From Ottelia alismoides (Eukaryota > Streptophyta > Magnoliopsida > Alismatales > Hydrocharitaceae): DNA of 64,000 bases. Shown piece after piece: positions 38,845-49,935 of the stretch (the first letter of the stretch is position 1; the number at the start of each line of letters is the position of its first letter). The DNA is taken from NCBI GenBank assembly GCA_037367405.1, contig JAZKJV010002625.1, positions 248,001 through 312,000 on the forward strand, read 5' to 3'. The notes beneath the pieces are model-generated. The model searched no databases and was not told where the DNA came from. It saw only the letters and a list, made by a program, of their open reading frames with translations. Made by a program: the position numbers and the translations under genes.

Positions 38845-41800
38845 TGATGAACGCGAAATTCGCCTCTTTAATAAATATATCTTTAGTCGTAGTACAGGAG
38901 GCGAATTTTGTTCAACAAAAACCACAATCTTTGAATGCTGTGGACTATTTGTGCTTGGCAAGTCTACCAAGGTCGAACACAGGGACACAGCTGCTTAATT
39001 ATAGCTTTTGAATTTTGATTCATGAAGTTCAATATGAATTAATCTCAATTTCAGGTCCATATGCAATTTATGATGCACTATGATATTTACAAGGTGATGC
39101 CATGATGCATGCATTTTTTATTTGTTTTTATGTAAGTTAAAATGATGCTTGGGCAAATAATGCAAGAAAATATGCCTGATGAATAAAAGGCTACAATTAT
39201 ACCCTAAAATGCGAGCAATGCAATAAGGAATGAAGTTAGAGCCATTTTGGACACATCATTAAAAATCGGTCATCAAATCAAGCAAGACAAATAGAGCATG
39301 GTCCCATTTTTTGATATAAAAATTCACTTAATTTAAAACAGTGTCAAATGAGACAAATAAGTATGCTAGATTGTAGAGGACAAAACAAGGATCAAAACGA
39401 CACTAAAATCATGCAATTTGGACCTACGATGCTCAAGTTATGCTAAAAATAGTGCAAGGGCATAATTGTAATAAAAATGCAATAAAATAAAGGGATAAAT
39501 ATTGCATTTAGGTCCCTGGAGGGACCTAGATGCAAATACGAAAAACCGCCTGGGCCTGGATGATATTTTCCCATATGCGCGGGGGCCTTATTGCAATTGT
39601 GGAAAACTTCGAGGGCCTCCCTGTAAATTACCCCAGGCGCGCACGTGAGGCACGCGCCTGGAGGACCATTCTGCAATATCCATAAACTCCGGGGTCTTTA
39701 TCGCAAATTACCCAGGCCCCCACGTGCGGTGCACGTGAGGGCCCAGGCTCGGGAGGCTGGCTGAGGCTCGGGCCACGTGGCGCCTGTATGTGGTCTGTCG
39801 GGAGGCTCGGATGACCCGAGCCTATAGGTTGGGGAAGCGGCTCGGGTCCTCCACGTGGTGTCATCAGGACCGTCCGATCAGGAGGATCGGACGGTGCCTG
39901 TACCTTCGTTCTCCTCCGCAGTTCACCGGAGGAGGCGGGGCTCCGGCGAACTGCCCTTGACTCCGCCTCGCCTCGCGAGGCCTTCTGAAGGTCGTTGAAG
40001 CTTTCTGGAGGTCCGACGAAGGTGTCCAAGCAACGACGAGGCTCCGCGGTAGATCAGCGGTGGCTCTCAGTGAAGCCTCGTCGGAGACGAGGAGCTCGAA
40101 GGTGCTCCGATGCCAACTCCGGCCATTGAAGAGATCTGCAAGTGTTAGTGATAGCCGAAGCCTTGAGCGAGTGTGTGCGAGTGAGAGGAGGTGAATGAGC
40201 GGCCGTGAAGCGACGGGAGGCGATGGCCGGAAGACTCTTCTCCGGCGGAGCAGGTGAAGAGGGGGATCGGTTTGGAGGGGGGTTCTGGAGAAGGGAGAGG
40301 GGACGGCAAGATTGCTGGTGGTCGGGTGAAGGTCGTGGGGTGATTAGGTGAAGATGATGACGGCTGGATGTGGAGGAAAAAATGGGAGAAAAAGAGAGCA
40401 AAGGTGGGCACCTCGCCGGAGCGAGATGTAGCGGAGGAGGTGGTCTGGGCAGAGCACCGGGGGCGCTCGGGTCATGGCTCGACCTGGACGACCCCTCCAG
40501 GGAGCTTAGCTACCACCAGAGAGGTGGAGCTTACATGGCGGAGCAGCCATGGATCACACCGGGGCTTCGGCCGTCGACGCCCCCTTGCAAGGGCTCCTCC
40601 GCTGTCACCGGAGAGCCAGGGGCTCAGGCCGAAGCTCCCAAATGGTGGATTGATTGGTGGAGGGATTAGGTGACGGTAGGAGGCGTAATAAATCGAAGAA
40701 ACTAAAGAAAAAACAAAGAAGAAGATCTCCTCGCCGGAGCGAGGAGTTGGCGGAGGATAGTCGATCTGGGCTGAGCTCCAAGAAGCTCGGGGTCTTCGCC
40801 TCGGCCTGGCCGATCATTCCAGGGGACTCGATGGTGGCGGAGCCACCAGAACACGGCGGAGGACGCCGTGGGTCAACACCAGGCCAACATCGTCTTCGTC
40901 TCGACAATTCCGCCCCTCCGCTGTCACCGGAGGGGCGGAGGAGGCTAGATGGAGGCCCCACAATGGTGGACCAGGTGCAGCGGTGGCGGAGAGGGGGTTA
41001 AATAGGCGGAGGAGAACGGCAGTTACGTGGGTAGAAGGGGGGTTTCGATGGGGATTTTAATGGTGGAGGAGTGATGGCGAGGGTGGTTAATGGTGGCGCG
41101 AGGATGGCGGAGGTACGGGCTAGGTGCTGGCGGCGTTACGAGAGGAGGTGGGTGGCTGGAGCGCTTTCTAAAATAGGAAGGGGGCGGAGGTTTCACCTGA
41201 TGTAACGGTTGGAGGGTGAGGTACTCGGGAGGTAGGAGACGATCGATCAACCGTTGGATCTAGCGATCCAACGGGTAGGATGAGGGCGCGAACAGAGGGT
41301 TAGGATCAGATCAAAAGATCTGATCCGACGGTGAGGATTAGGCGCCATTAAGCGGTTTAGATGACTAGGAGAGGAATATCGGACGGCAAAGCTTGAAGGG
41401 GTGTCGTGGAGGGCGGACATCCGTTTGATTCTAGTGAGATCAGACGGCTAAGGAGATAGGGTGACGTGGCTCGAGGATCACCGTGGGATGGAAAGAGGAT
41501 CGGAGGGCTGGTGTTTAGGCGCTAAGGGGCGGCTCAGATTTGATCCGGGGATTCGATCGTACGGTGGAAGATAGAGCGGGTTATGGATGGTGAAGATCAG
41601 ATCCTAAGATCTGATCGAGTGGCTAGGAAGTAGGCGGGGATGGGTGGTTAGGATTGAGAGCTTGTTGAGATCTACGGCTGGGGTTGATGGGATGACGTGG
41701 GGAAACGAGAGGCGACGGATGGTCGCGTGATCGAACGGTGGAGGTCGAAGGGAGACGTGGCGTGAGGATAGGCGTTGGATGATGGAAGGATCGGATGGCT

Positions 41801-42446
41801 ATGGTTGGGGCGGATGTGTGCGGATAAGATCAGATCTGAGAGTCAGATCTGATGGCTGTGAGCAAGGCACGGAGGGACGGTGAGGATGGAGGCGAGGATG
41901 GTGCGATCCAACGGCCCAGGAGAGGGCCGGGTGTCGCGAGAAGATGCGGGCCACGTGGGCGGCCCAGGGGGCGCCACGTGGCCCAATCAGAATAATTCAA
42001 AACATAAATACAAAGAAAAATAGAAAAGAAATAGTTAGAGGACGAATTTGGAAAAAGTCAAACCATGAAAGTTGCTCGTCTCAACGAGATCTACAACTTT
42101 CATGTTGGTCAAAAAGCCAAAAGAGGTCATCTGTACAAAAGCTATTTTTGTGGGTATTTTTAAGGGGATAAAAACATCGGTTTTGTGGTTTTGAGTGGTA
42201 TATTGTATTTTTTAGTGGTTTTAAAGGTCAGTGAATTATAGACAACTTATCTACCTAATTTTTAGGGGTTTTTGAGTTATAAAATAATTACAGAAAAATA
42301 AGGGAAATTAAAAACAAATAATTAAGGGTTAATTATACACAATATTGTACATGATAAAAATAGAGTTTTAAAGGATATTTTTATTGGCTTGTTTAAGCAG
42401 GGATTTTAATAAGGAGTTTTTAGCACGATGAATACGAGATTCATCA
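38845..42446 (-). repeat. 5' LTR of element C (3602 bp)
   Basis: This is a near-identical copy of 32787-36388. The TATA-like CTATTTAACC is at 40997-41006 on the minus strand. U5, next to the primer site, contains the stem arms AAATTCGCCTC and GAGGCGAATTT (38856-38866 and 38898-38908). Confidence 0.93.
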
Positions 42447-43095
42447 ATGACACGACATTCTTGTTTGAACAAACAAAGAGGGGCCAACTTTGCGATGGTT
42501 CCCAGGATCCAATAAACCTAGGTCTATGTTTCCATGATATTCCTCCCTTGGGCGGACTACTTTTCTGAGCTTCTAGAAATAAGCAAGTCAACTACCTTTT
42601 GGATGCATATTCTATCCAGCATGGACCTACTTCCTTGCTTTCTATTGGAGAATCAAGCAGCACAACCCAGTAAGCTAGAAGCCAGGGCTAGATCATGGGT
42701 TTGGCGATGAGGCTATATTTATTTCATTCAAAGAAAGATATGAGTGTGTTAAAGCCTGCAAGATCTAGCAGGGCAGAGTAGAGGGAGCCTTTGACCCTCT
42801 GGTGACTAGTCTTATTCATCTCTATGGACATCCTTGCATGGAGGCTTAATAAAGAACATAAGCTATCTCCCTCTATATTCATAGTCCATCAGGGAATTAA
42901 AGCCCATATATCTAGTGTCAGCACCACCCAGACATCATCAGTTATAAGGTCCCCATCTATCCTACCTTACAGTAGGGTCAAGGGCCGCCTGACTGGCACC
43001 CCTAAGGATTTCTACTAGGCGGAGCTTTGTTTGTGCTTCTAGTATGATACCCCATCGATGACCAAACTAGAAATTCGCTTAAAGGCTCACCTATG
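42447..43095. other. Low-copy-looking segment, possible mitochondrial insertion, right part
   Basis: It continues 32546-32786 beyond element C; the first five bases are the duplicated ATGAC. Short stretches are open but no protein family is recognised. Balanced base composition and the style of the sequence suggest plant mitochondrial DNA. It ends where the foldback element at 43102 begins. Confidence 0.35.
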
Positions 43096-43101
43096 AGAAT
43101 T

Positions 43102-43444
43102 TGGGCTGCTCCCTCAGGGTAGACAACGGATCGCTCCCATCCCATTTTCCTCATTTTTTTTGGTTTTTAGAAATTACAACTATGCATATTCATCACTATA
43201 TCCCTCTAATATGTAGTTCTAATTTTGTTAGAAATAGAGACTCTTATCCCTTCCATCCAGACTGTCGAGTTTTAACAGTATTAGAATTGTTGTAATTGAA
43301 CTGTTTTGGATGGAGGGTATATGAGTATCTGTCTTTGAAGAAATTGGAATGACATATTAGAGGGATATAGGGATGAATATACATGGTGGTATATTCTAAA
43401 AACCCAAAAAAAAGTGCGAAAAATGGGTGGGAACAACCCCATTT
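43102..43444. mobile_element. Foldback MITE, copy 1
   Basis: The outer arms (GCTCCCATCCCATTTTCC with T-run, and its counterpart ending AAAATGGGTGGGAACAACCC) and the CATATTAGAGGGATATAG arm pair over nearly the full length. An inner palindrome at 43228-43337 (AGAGACTCTTATCCC against ATGAGTATCTG) forms a second hairpin. No coding sequence. Target duplication not resolved. Confidence 0.7.
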
Positions 43445-43769
43445 CTATATATATAGGGGGCCTTTCAAATGAGGTGGGTCTTTCTTGGGATTTTAAAAGC
43501 CAATATCAATTAGTAAAAACTCTATAACAATTTATAGAAGTATAATATACACATTGTAAAAACAAATGATTTTGTAAAATATAGCATCCATATTTAAATT
43601 AACATTTTCATCCAATATAATAATATTTTCATAATTATATTTCACTAACATGTTATGTTAATATTTATTATTAAATCAATACAAAAAAATGTAAAATACA
43701 TGAGAAAAATGCCTAAATTGATAGGTGCTCATCATAGATATGGTGAGATCGTGTCTCATTGAAGTTTTT

Positions 43770-43771
<2 letters not shown>

Positions 43772-43851
<80 letters not shown>

Positions 43852-43859
43852 CGTATATA
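43772..43859. repeat. Microsatellite (TA)n followed by (ACATAT)n
   Basis: About 43 bp of TA repeat run into a hexamer-like CATATA repeat ending near 43850. ORFs over it are low complexity. Confidence 0.95.
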
Positions 43860-44581
43860 TTGGTGATTAGTAGTGGATCTGATGTTCCTAACAAGGTTGG
43901 AACATCAATCGATGCGGTGATCAACCACTAAAATAAACAACAATTATCCCTCAATATATGATAAATCAATCAAGTATGTGTTGGTTAAAATTTATTATAA
44001 CTCTACATAAATATGTCTATAGGCATAAGTAGGTAGAGTGTCGGATACTGGGAGACAAACGTAGGGTAGTAATCATTAATAATTATTGCTAATTATAAAT
44101 AATAATTATTATTTTTAATAGATTTTCTTGTTTTCTTGTCTTTGTGTCTTTTTAATATATTTAAACTTTATGGATTTTTAATTATATTGTATTTTATTTT
44201 TAGTTTTTTATTTTTAATTTCGTGTTTTGTTTTTAATTTTGAAAATTTTTAACTTCTTTTTTATTTTTAAAATAATATAATAATTATATATAATAATATC
44301 AGGTATATATCTTATATAAGTAATATCTAGTATATATGTGTAATATAGCTTTATATATATAATAAGTCAAAATATATTCAAAATAAGAAAAATAAAATGT
44401 TTTGTGATTTTTATATTTGTCTATGTTTTTGTTAATTCTAGGTTATTTTTTCTAATTGTTATGGTTTTTTAAAGTAATTAAATGTACAAAATAGTGAATA
44501 TATTAATTGTCTAAGGTTGTCTAAGGTTTAATAAATATAAATATGTCAAAAATAAATCCAAAACTATATTTAATATGGGAA

Positions 44582-44956
44582 AAATGGGACTGCCCCCTAG
44601 GGGGAGCAAACTTAGCTCCCCCGGCCCCATTTTTTTTGTTTTTTTAATTTTTTTTGAATATTTCTTTCATGAATATTCATCACTATGTCCCTATATTATG
44701 CCATTCAAATTTTGTGCAAAACAGAGACTCCTACGACCTCTATTTTGACAATCATTTTTTAGCGGTCGCAAAATTATTGAAATCGACCTTGTCTGGCTGG
44801 AGGCCGTAGAAGTCTTTATTTCACACGAAATTTGAATGGCATAATATAAGGTATAATGATGAATATTCACTTAAGAAATTTTCAAAAAAAAATTAAAAAA
44901 TAGGAAAAATGGGGCGGGAGGAGCTAAGTTAGCTCCCACAGGAGGTAACCCCATTT
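44582..44956. mobile_element. Foldback MITE, copy 2, inside LTR E
   Basis: The arms pair over most of the length: the left has AGCAAACTTAGCTCCCC and the right GGAGCTAAGTTAGCTCCC, then ATATTATGCCATTCAAATTT against AAATTTGAATGGCATAATAT. The inner palindrome at 44724-44825 corresponds to those in copies 1 and 3 but its loop has diverged. Confidence 0.75.
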
Positions 44957-45597
44957 AACCCATTTAGTATTTATTAGATATAATACAGAAAATTGGTAAA
45001 TAGAAAGAAATATTTTTGGATTTTATAAATTTTTTGCTATATTTTATAAGTTTTTAGGACTTTGTGATTTTATATTTTATATTTTTAGTGATTTTTGGAT
45101 TTGTGGTAGAATATATAGTAATGCAATTATTATATTTTGAATTTTTGAAGATATTTTGTAACTTTTATGGATTTTTTATAGCTAAACAGAAAGTGCATGT
45201 TTTTGTATTTTTAGAAAATAAGGCAGTTAAGTTAAAAGCAATACGAAAAGATAACACTGAGTCTCAGGCATCTATCCTAATTTTTTCATGATTTGTAGCA
45301 CAATAAAAATATTTTATATAAATAAAATACAAGAAATAAAAATGTTGAAGTTTATAGAAACAAAAATACAATTAAATTAAGGGATATTTACCCAGCAGAC
45401 CCTAAAATCTTTCGAAATTACCTCTACGACCTTTGAAACATCATAATTCCTCCCACGACCCCGTAATCTTGCTAACCCTTACCCTACAGACCCTGTGGTT
45501 AACCCCCGTCCATTTGCCCGTTAAAACTAACCGGATTCCGTTATCTTCCTTTATATTCTACCCATTTTATTTATAAAATTTACATTCAATGTCATCC

Positions 45598-46045
45598 ATG
45601 ACTTCCTGCATCTCGGTCCTCCTCCTCCCTCTCTTCTGCACTCGCGCACTTGCAGGTTCATAGTTCGATTAAGTACACCAATCGTAGTTTATATATTTAA
45701 TTGTTGCACTATTGCAAAATCATGGTCCATCGATTGTGGCTCCACCAACGGCACGACGTCCCCCAACATAACTTGGTTAGGAGATGGCACCTTCATCCGA
45801 TCCGACGTGAGCTTCATGGTACCCAATAAGAACGGCCCTCAGGACCCTTCGCGCCTTCCCGAAGAACCAGAAAAACTGCACACCATCCCCGTGGGGATCG
45901 GCAGAAAGATACTGGTGACGCCGAGCTTCTATTACCGCAACTTTGACAATCTGATGATCTTCGACGGCGAAAAGTTTCCTGTACCGCTCGGGGATGTGCC
46001 GTCGAGTTACGTGATAATCTCTGTAACGAAAAGGAATGAGACGAG
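45598..46045 (+). pseudogene. Captured malectin-like receptor fragment with signal peptide exon
   Basis: ATG 45598 opens a 19-residue hydrophobic signal peptide ([19 protein letters not shown]) followed at once by a GT that could be a splice donor. After an A/T-rich gap, a second frame from 45720 reads [47 protein letters not shown] and [13 protein letters not shown]. These match the pattern of the malectin-like carbohydrate-binding domain of plant receptor kinases (SIDCG start, GRKYLVRASFxYGNYD, ISVxKRNETS). Only the first part of the domain is present; no transmembrane or kinase region follows. Retention of an apparent intron (about 45656-45719) points to DNA-level capture, although no clear AG acceptor is seen. 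The frame then runs into C-rich filler and the decarboxylase fragment. Confidence 0.65.
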
Positions 46046-46290
46046 CATCGCCCCCCCCCCCCCCACCCCCGGGTCCAGCCGCTGCATCGCCCCCACTCCC
46101 TCCCCCCGTCCGGCCGTTGCATCGCCCCCCTCCCCCCTGTCCTGCACATCAGCACCCCACCGCCTCCCTGTCCAGACCTCCCGCACCCGCCCCAACCTCC
46201 CGCAGTCGCCTGTCCAGCCGCTGCATCGTCCCCTCCCCCCACCGCCTGCACAGCACCAGCACCCCTCTGACTTACGATCCTATCAAAATG
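46046..46290 (+). repeat. C-rich filler 1 in MULE 2
   Basis: A run of 12 C and degenerate repeats of GCATCGCCCCC / CCGTCCGGCCG join the malectin-like fragment to the decarboxylase fragment in one open frame (proline-rich translation). The G-rich minus strand has quadruplex potential. It is not recognisable host coding sequence. Confidence 0.7.
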
Positions 46291-46655
46291 TTGAGCAGGC
46301 ACCAAAAGTGACATTCAAGAAGCCCATTGGAAGCGTGAGCGTGTCTGGACACAAGTTCGTGGGGTGTCCAATGCCATGCGGAGTGCAGATCACCAGACTG
46401 GGAACACATCAACGCTCTGTCGCGTAACGTCGAGTATCTCGCTTCCAGAGACGCAACCATCATGGGAAGCCGCAATGGCCATGCTCCGATATTCCTCTGG
46501 TATACGCTCAATCGTAAAGGCTACAGGGGCTTCAAGAAGGAAGTGGAGAAGTGCCTGAGAAACGCCCATTACCTGAGGGACCGTCTCCATACTTCTGGGA
46601 TCGGAGCAATGCGAAATGAGCTCAGCAGCACCGTCGTGTTTGAGCGGCCCCAGCC
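46291..46655 (+). pseudogene. Captured serine decarboxylase fragment (one-base insertion)
   Basis: Plant serine decarboxylase is a PLP enzyme making ethanolamine from serine. The first frame gives [18 protein letters not shown] and [12 protein letters not shown], including the HK motif whose lysine binds PLP. A one-base insertion near 46402 (CTGGGAACAC where CTGGAGCAC is expected) shifts the frame. The expected continuation ([19 protein letters not shown]) is legible in the next frame, followed by [36 protein letters not shown] and [18 protein letters not shown]. About 120 residues from the C-terminal half are present, without introns. The N-terminal half and the extreme C-terminus are missing. 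It cannot make enzyme. Confidence 0.92.
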
Positions 46656-46936
46656 CCATCGCCACCCCCCGCACATCCCCCCCCCCCCCCCCCCGCAACC
46701 CCATCGCACCCCATGCAACATCGCCCACCCCGTCCCATCGCCCCCGGCGACCCCATCGCACCCTCTGTGGCATCGCCCACCCCGCCCCATCGCCCCCTGC
46801 CTCCATTCCCCACCCCCAGCGACCCCATCGCACCCCCTGCGGCATCGCCCGCCCCGCTCCATCGCATTGTTGAAGCCCACGCCTCCCCAACACCTCAGCC
46901 AGCCGTCGGTTAAAGCCCCTCCCGTCTCACAACCCG
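46656..46936 (+). repeat. C-rich filler 2 / minisatellite in MULE 2
   Basis: Units related to CCCCATCGCACCCC and CATCGCCCACCCCG repeat about every 45-65 bp, with a run of about 16 C near 46680. It resembles filler 1 and lies just after the decarboxylase fragment. Long ORFs on both strands here reflect repeat composition. Confidence 0.75.
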
Positions 46937-46941
46937 GCGAC

Positions 46942-49915
46942 TGATGAACCTCAGTTTCATCATCTTTATTTTCTATAATTAACCCCCTTGCTTAAAGGTT
47001 TGTCAATAAATCCCTGTTAATGTCCTATAATTAACAGAGTCCTTAATAAATTAAAAACCACAAAAAAATGGCAAAACAAAAATCAGTGGTATTTTTAGAC
47101 TTAAAATACCCTCAAAAATATTTCAGGCCCTTGTTTGATTTCATCTCCAGTTTTGGCCAACATGAAACTTGTAGATCTCGTCAAGATCTACAACTTTCAT
47201 GTTTTGAGTTTTCTCAAATTCGGCCATCTCAACCCTCAAAAATCCAAAATACCCTCGAATAAGTCTGATTGGGCCACGTGGCCCGATCTGAGTGCGCCAC
47301 GTGGCCCCCTTCCCTTGTCTTCCTCCGCCGCCATCCTCAACCGTTGGATCTCTCATTGGATCCAACGGCCCAGCTTTATCCACATCCGCCTCTTCTCCTA
47401 AGCCCTCAGATCTTCTCCATACTCCATCTACACCGCACGTCCCCGCCTCGCTCTACATGCGCCACGTGTCAAAGATCTCCACCATCAGATCGGCGTTTGG
47501 AGATGCAATCACCACCGTTATCTCCTGGGCCAATCTCATCCATCCGATCGACCCCTTGGTCCCATCCAAGCCATTCGCTACCGCCTCTCGTACAGCCTGC
47601 CACGTGGCAGCACCTGACCCCTTCGATCGCATCGCCTCGGATCTTATCATAGCCGTCGCTGCGCGCCTTCATCCTCGCCGTTGGATCTCCAGATCCAACG
47701 ACCACGCATCGTTGTCAACCTCCAGCAGACTCCCTCTCGCACACGATCTCCACTCGCGCACCTCTCCCCCTTTCAATTTTCTCCACGACTCCAGAGCCCC
47801 TCACACCTCGCCAACCACCGCCGGGTCTTCCCCAGTCATCCACCATCCTCGCGCACTACTTCATGACTCCAGTCGTCGTCCCACTCGCTCCTCAACACCC
47901 CTCGAAACCCACGTTTTCACCACGATCGGCCGCCACCTTCAATCGTTAAATACGCCGCCCCCCTCCTCCGATCAGGTGGTCCGCCTTTACACGGGGGCTC
48001 GCCCAGCCCTCCGCCACCTCCTAGTGACAGGGGGAGGTGGCCGGATCGAGCGAAGACGACGACGCCCCCTGGTGAGACCCTCCGCCTTCAACGGTGGAGC
48101 TGCGGCGCCCTATCGCCGCCCGAGCTCGCTGGGACGGCCGCCAGCACGTGCGAAGACCCCGAGCTCCTCTCCGAGCTCAAGCCCAGGCCACTTCCTCCGC
48201 CCGATCACCGGTAAGTTCTCTCTTCCTCCCTTGTATTTTCTTTCGATTTCGTCTATTTAATCAGGCCTCTCCGGCCACTCCCTCACTCCATTGACCGCCT
48301 TTTTAGCTACGCCACACCTCCCCCTTTTTCGCACGACCCTCCGCTCACTTCCTCCTTCCTCCAGACCCCATCGCACCTCCTCCGCCCTCACGGCGGAGGA
48401 GCTTCGAGCTCACCACCCTCTTCGCCCGCAGGAGCTCCTCACATCACCGCCACTACGCACACACCTTTCTCCTCGCTTCGGCTATGTGCTCTAACCCTGC
48501 AGGTGTTCCATACGTCAATGGCCGGAGCTTCGCCTGAGCGTACTTCGTCGCATCCGCCTACCAACTTCGAGCTCCGGCGACCCTAACCCAGATGACAGAC
48601 GCATCCCTCGAGCTCACAGCTTCATCAACGATCCTTCCGTGAGCTCGAGGGAGGTTCACAGTGTCCAGATGAGAGCGGCGGAGCCTAGAGCATCTCGCCG
48701 GAGATCGAACTCCGCCGCCAACCTTCGGCCGCAGAAGGAGGAGCAGTAGCCGTTGGATGCTCCGCCCCGGAGTTCATCCAACGGCCACGATGCAGCCATG
48801 CCGACGCACCGTTCTCCTCCAGATGCCGTTGGATGCGCCTGATCCAAAGGCCTCGAGCTAGCCACGTGTCGTCACCAGAGCACTCCCGAACCTCCGTCTC
48901 CGTGCCTCTAGGTTCGGTTGCTCTGAGCCTCCACGAGCCTGCACCGAGCCTAGGACCATCCGAGCCTTAGCCGAAGCTTCATCCGAACCTCTGCCGAGCC
49001 CGAGCCGACTTCCGAGCCTAGAAGGCGCGTGCCTGACGCGTGCCTTCTGGGCATTTTGCAGAGACTCCCCGCCGGCTTCTCCAATTTGCAGATAGGTCCC
49101 TAGAGCACCTGCTTTCCACGTGCACTGGGTTAATTTGCAATTATGCCCTCGCGGGTTTTAATAATTGCAAAAATACCCCTGTGCGTGTGGGTATTTTACA
49201 GGGAAGGCATCGTAATTTTTATATTTACACTTTAGTCCCTATCAGGGACCTATTTGTAGTTATCTTTGTTTGTTTTTATTGCATTTATGCCCCTGCTTTC
49301 TTTCGTGCGTATCTTGAGCTACATAGCTCCAATCGAGTTGATTTCAGTTTCATTTTGAAGCTCTTCTCGTCCTCTTCATTATGGCATGGTTAAATTTCAG
49401 ATTTGACACTATGAACTGTGATGTATTATTTTATTATCTAAGTGTCTTGATTTCTTCATTTATCATGCCCACTTGCTTCATATTTGTAGAGGCTTCTTTA
49501 TTTCAACTCGGTTTGACTCGCGATTTTCTTATGGCTCAAGTGACTATTATTTTGGGCATATCGTTTGCTTTGCATGTTCATTTACTTGCATGATAAAAAA
49601 ATGTTTAAAAAAAATGCATGTTTATTTTAATGCATTATCTTGTCATGTGTTGTGTCTCTGCATGTTTTGACCTATATGCTTTAATTCAACACTTGATTAA
49701 ATAGACTCAAATCTGATTAATACGAGAAAGGCTCGTGTCCCTAAGTTCGACCTTGGTTTCTTGCCAAGTAAAATAAATCACGATCACCTCATTTCGACTT
49801 ATCATCGCATAACTTTAAATGACTTGATCTTTTGGTGACCAAAATCGGCCCGACTGCATCGACATGCTGAGGTGCTAAGAACGCACCCTTAAAGGGCCGA
49901 TTTTGCGGTTCGTCA
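46942..49915 (+). repeat. 5' LTR of element L (2974 bp)
   Basis: It contains the hairpin at 47159-47203, several CCACGTGG G-boxes (47276, 47297, 47460 and 47600), paired CCGTTGGATC / GATCCAACGG words, a TATA-like CTATTTAATC at 48253-48262 and a GC-rich leader. An open frame of 322 codons spans 47292-48260; it is Ser/Pro/Arg-rich and matches no family I know. U5 contains the stem AAAATCGGCCC / GGGCCGATTTT (49842-49852 and 49894-49904). Confidence 0.93.
47159..47203. repeat. 45-nt near-perfect hairpin in element L LTR
   Basis: Arms AACATGAAACTTGTAGATCT and AGATCTACAACTTTCATGTT pair with a single C-C mismatch. The same hairpin recurs in the 3' LTR at about 53277-53321 and in element C's LTRs. 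Confidence 0.85.
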
Positions 49916-49917
49916 AA

Positions 49918-49935
49918 TGGCGTCGTTGCCGGGGA
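49918..49935 (+). promoter_or_regulatory. Primer binding site, tRNA-Asp type with one change (element L)
   Basis: TGGCGTCGTTGCCGGGGA starts two bases after the LTR and differs from the perfect site by one C-to-T change at position 6. Confidence 0.88.

Larger units (their letters stand above)
32787..42446 (-). mobile_element. Element C: complete LARD, 9660 bp, ATGAC target duplication
   Basis: Two 3602-bp LTRs at constant 6058-bp offset flank a 2456-bp internal region. A 5-bp duplication ATGAC lies at 32782-32786 and 42447-42451. In minus orientation the LTR begins TGATGAATCTCG and ends GCGTTCATCA, followed by a perfect tRNA-Asp type primer site. A polypurine tract lies at the other end. The internal region has no gag-pol coding capacity. 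I count about 25 LTR substitutions by eye (near 0.7%), which implies a recent insertion. All cis signals look intact, so it could be mobile in trans. Confidence 0.95.

Noticed and set aside
45598..46660. Expressed host gene
   Set aside because: Partial domains of two unrelated families inside MULE termini, with a frameshift and filler; treated as captured pseudogene fragments.
46390..46893. Gly/Trp-rich minus-strand ORFs of up to 167 codons
   Set aside because: Products of the C-rich repeat read in reverse; the plus strand holds the decarboxylase fragment.
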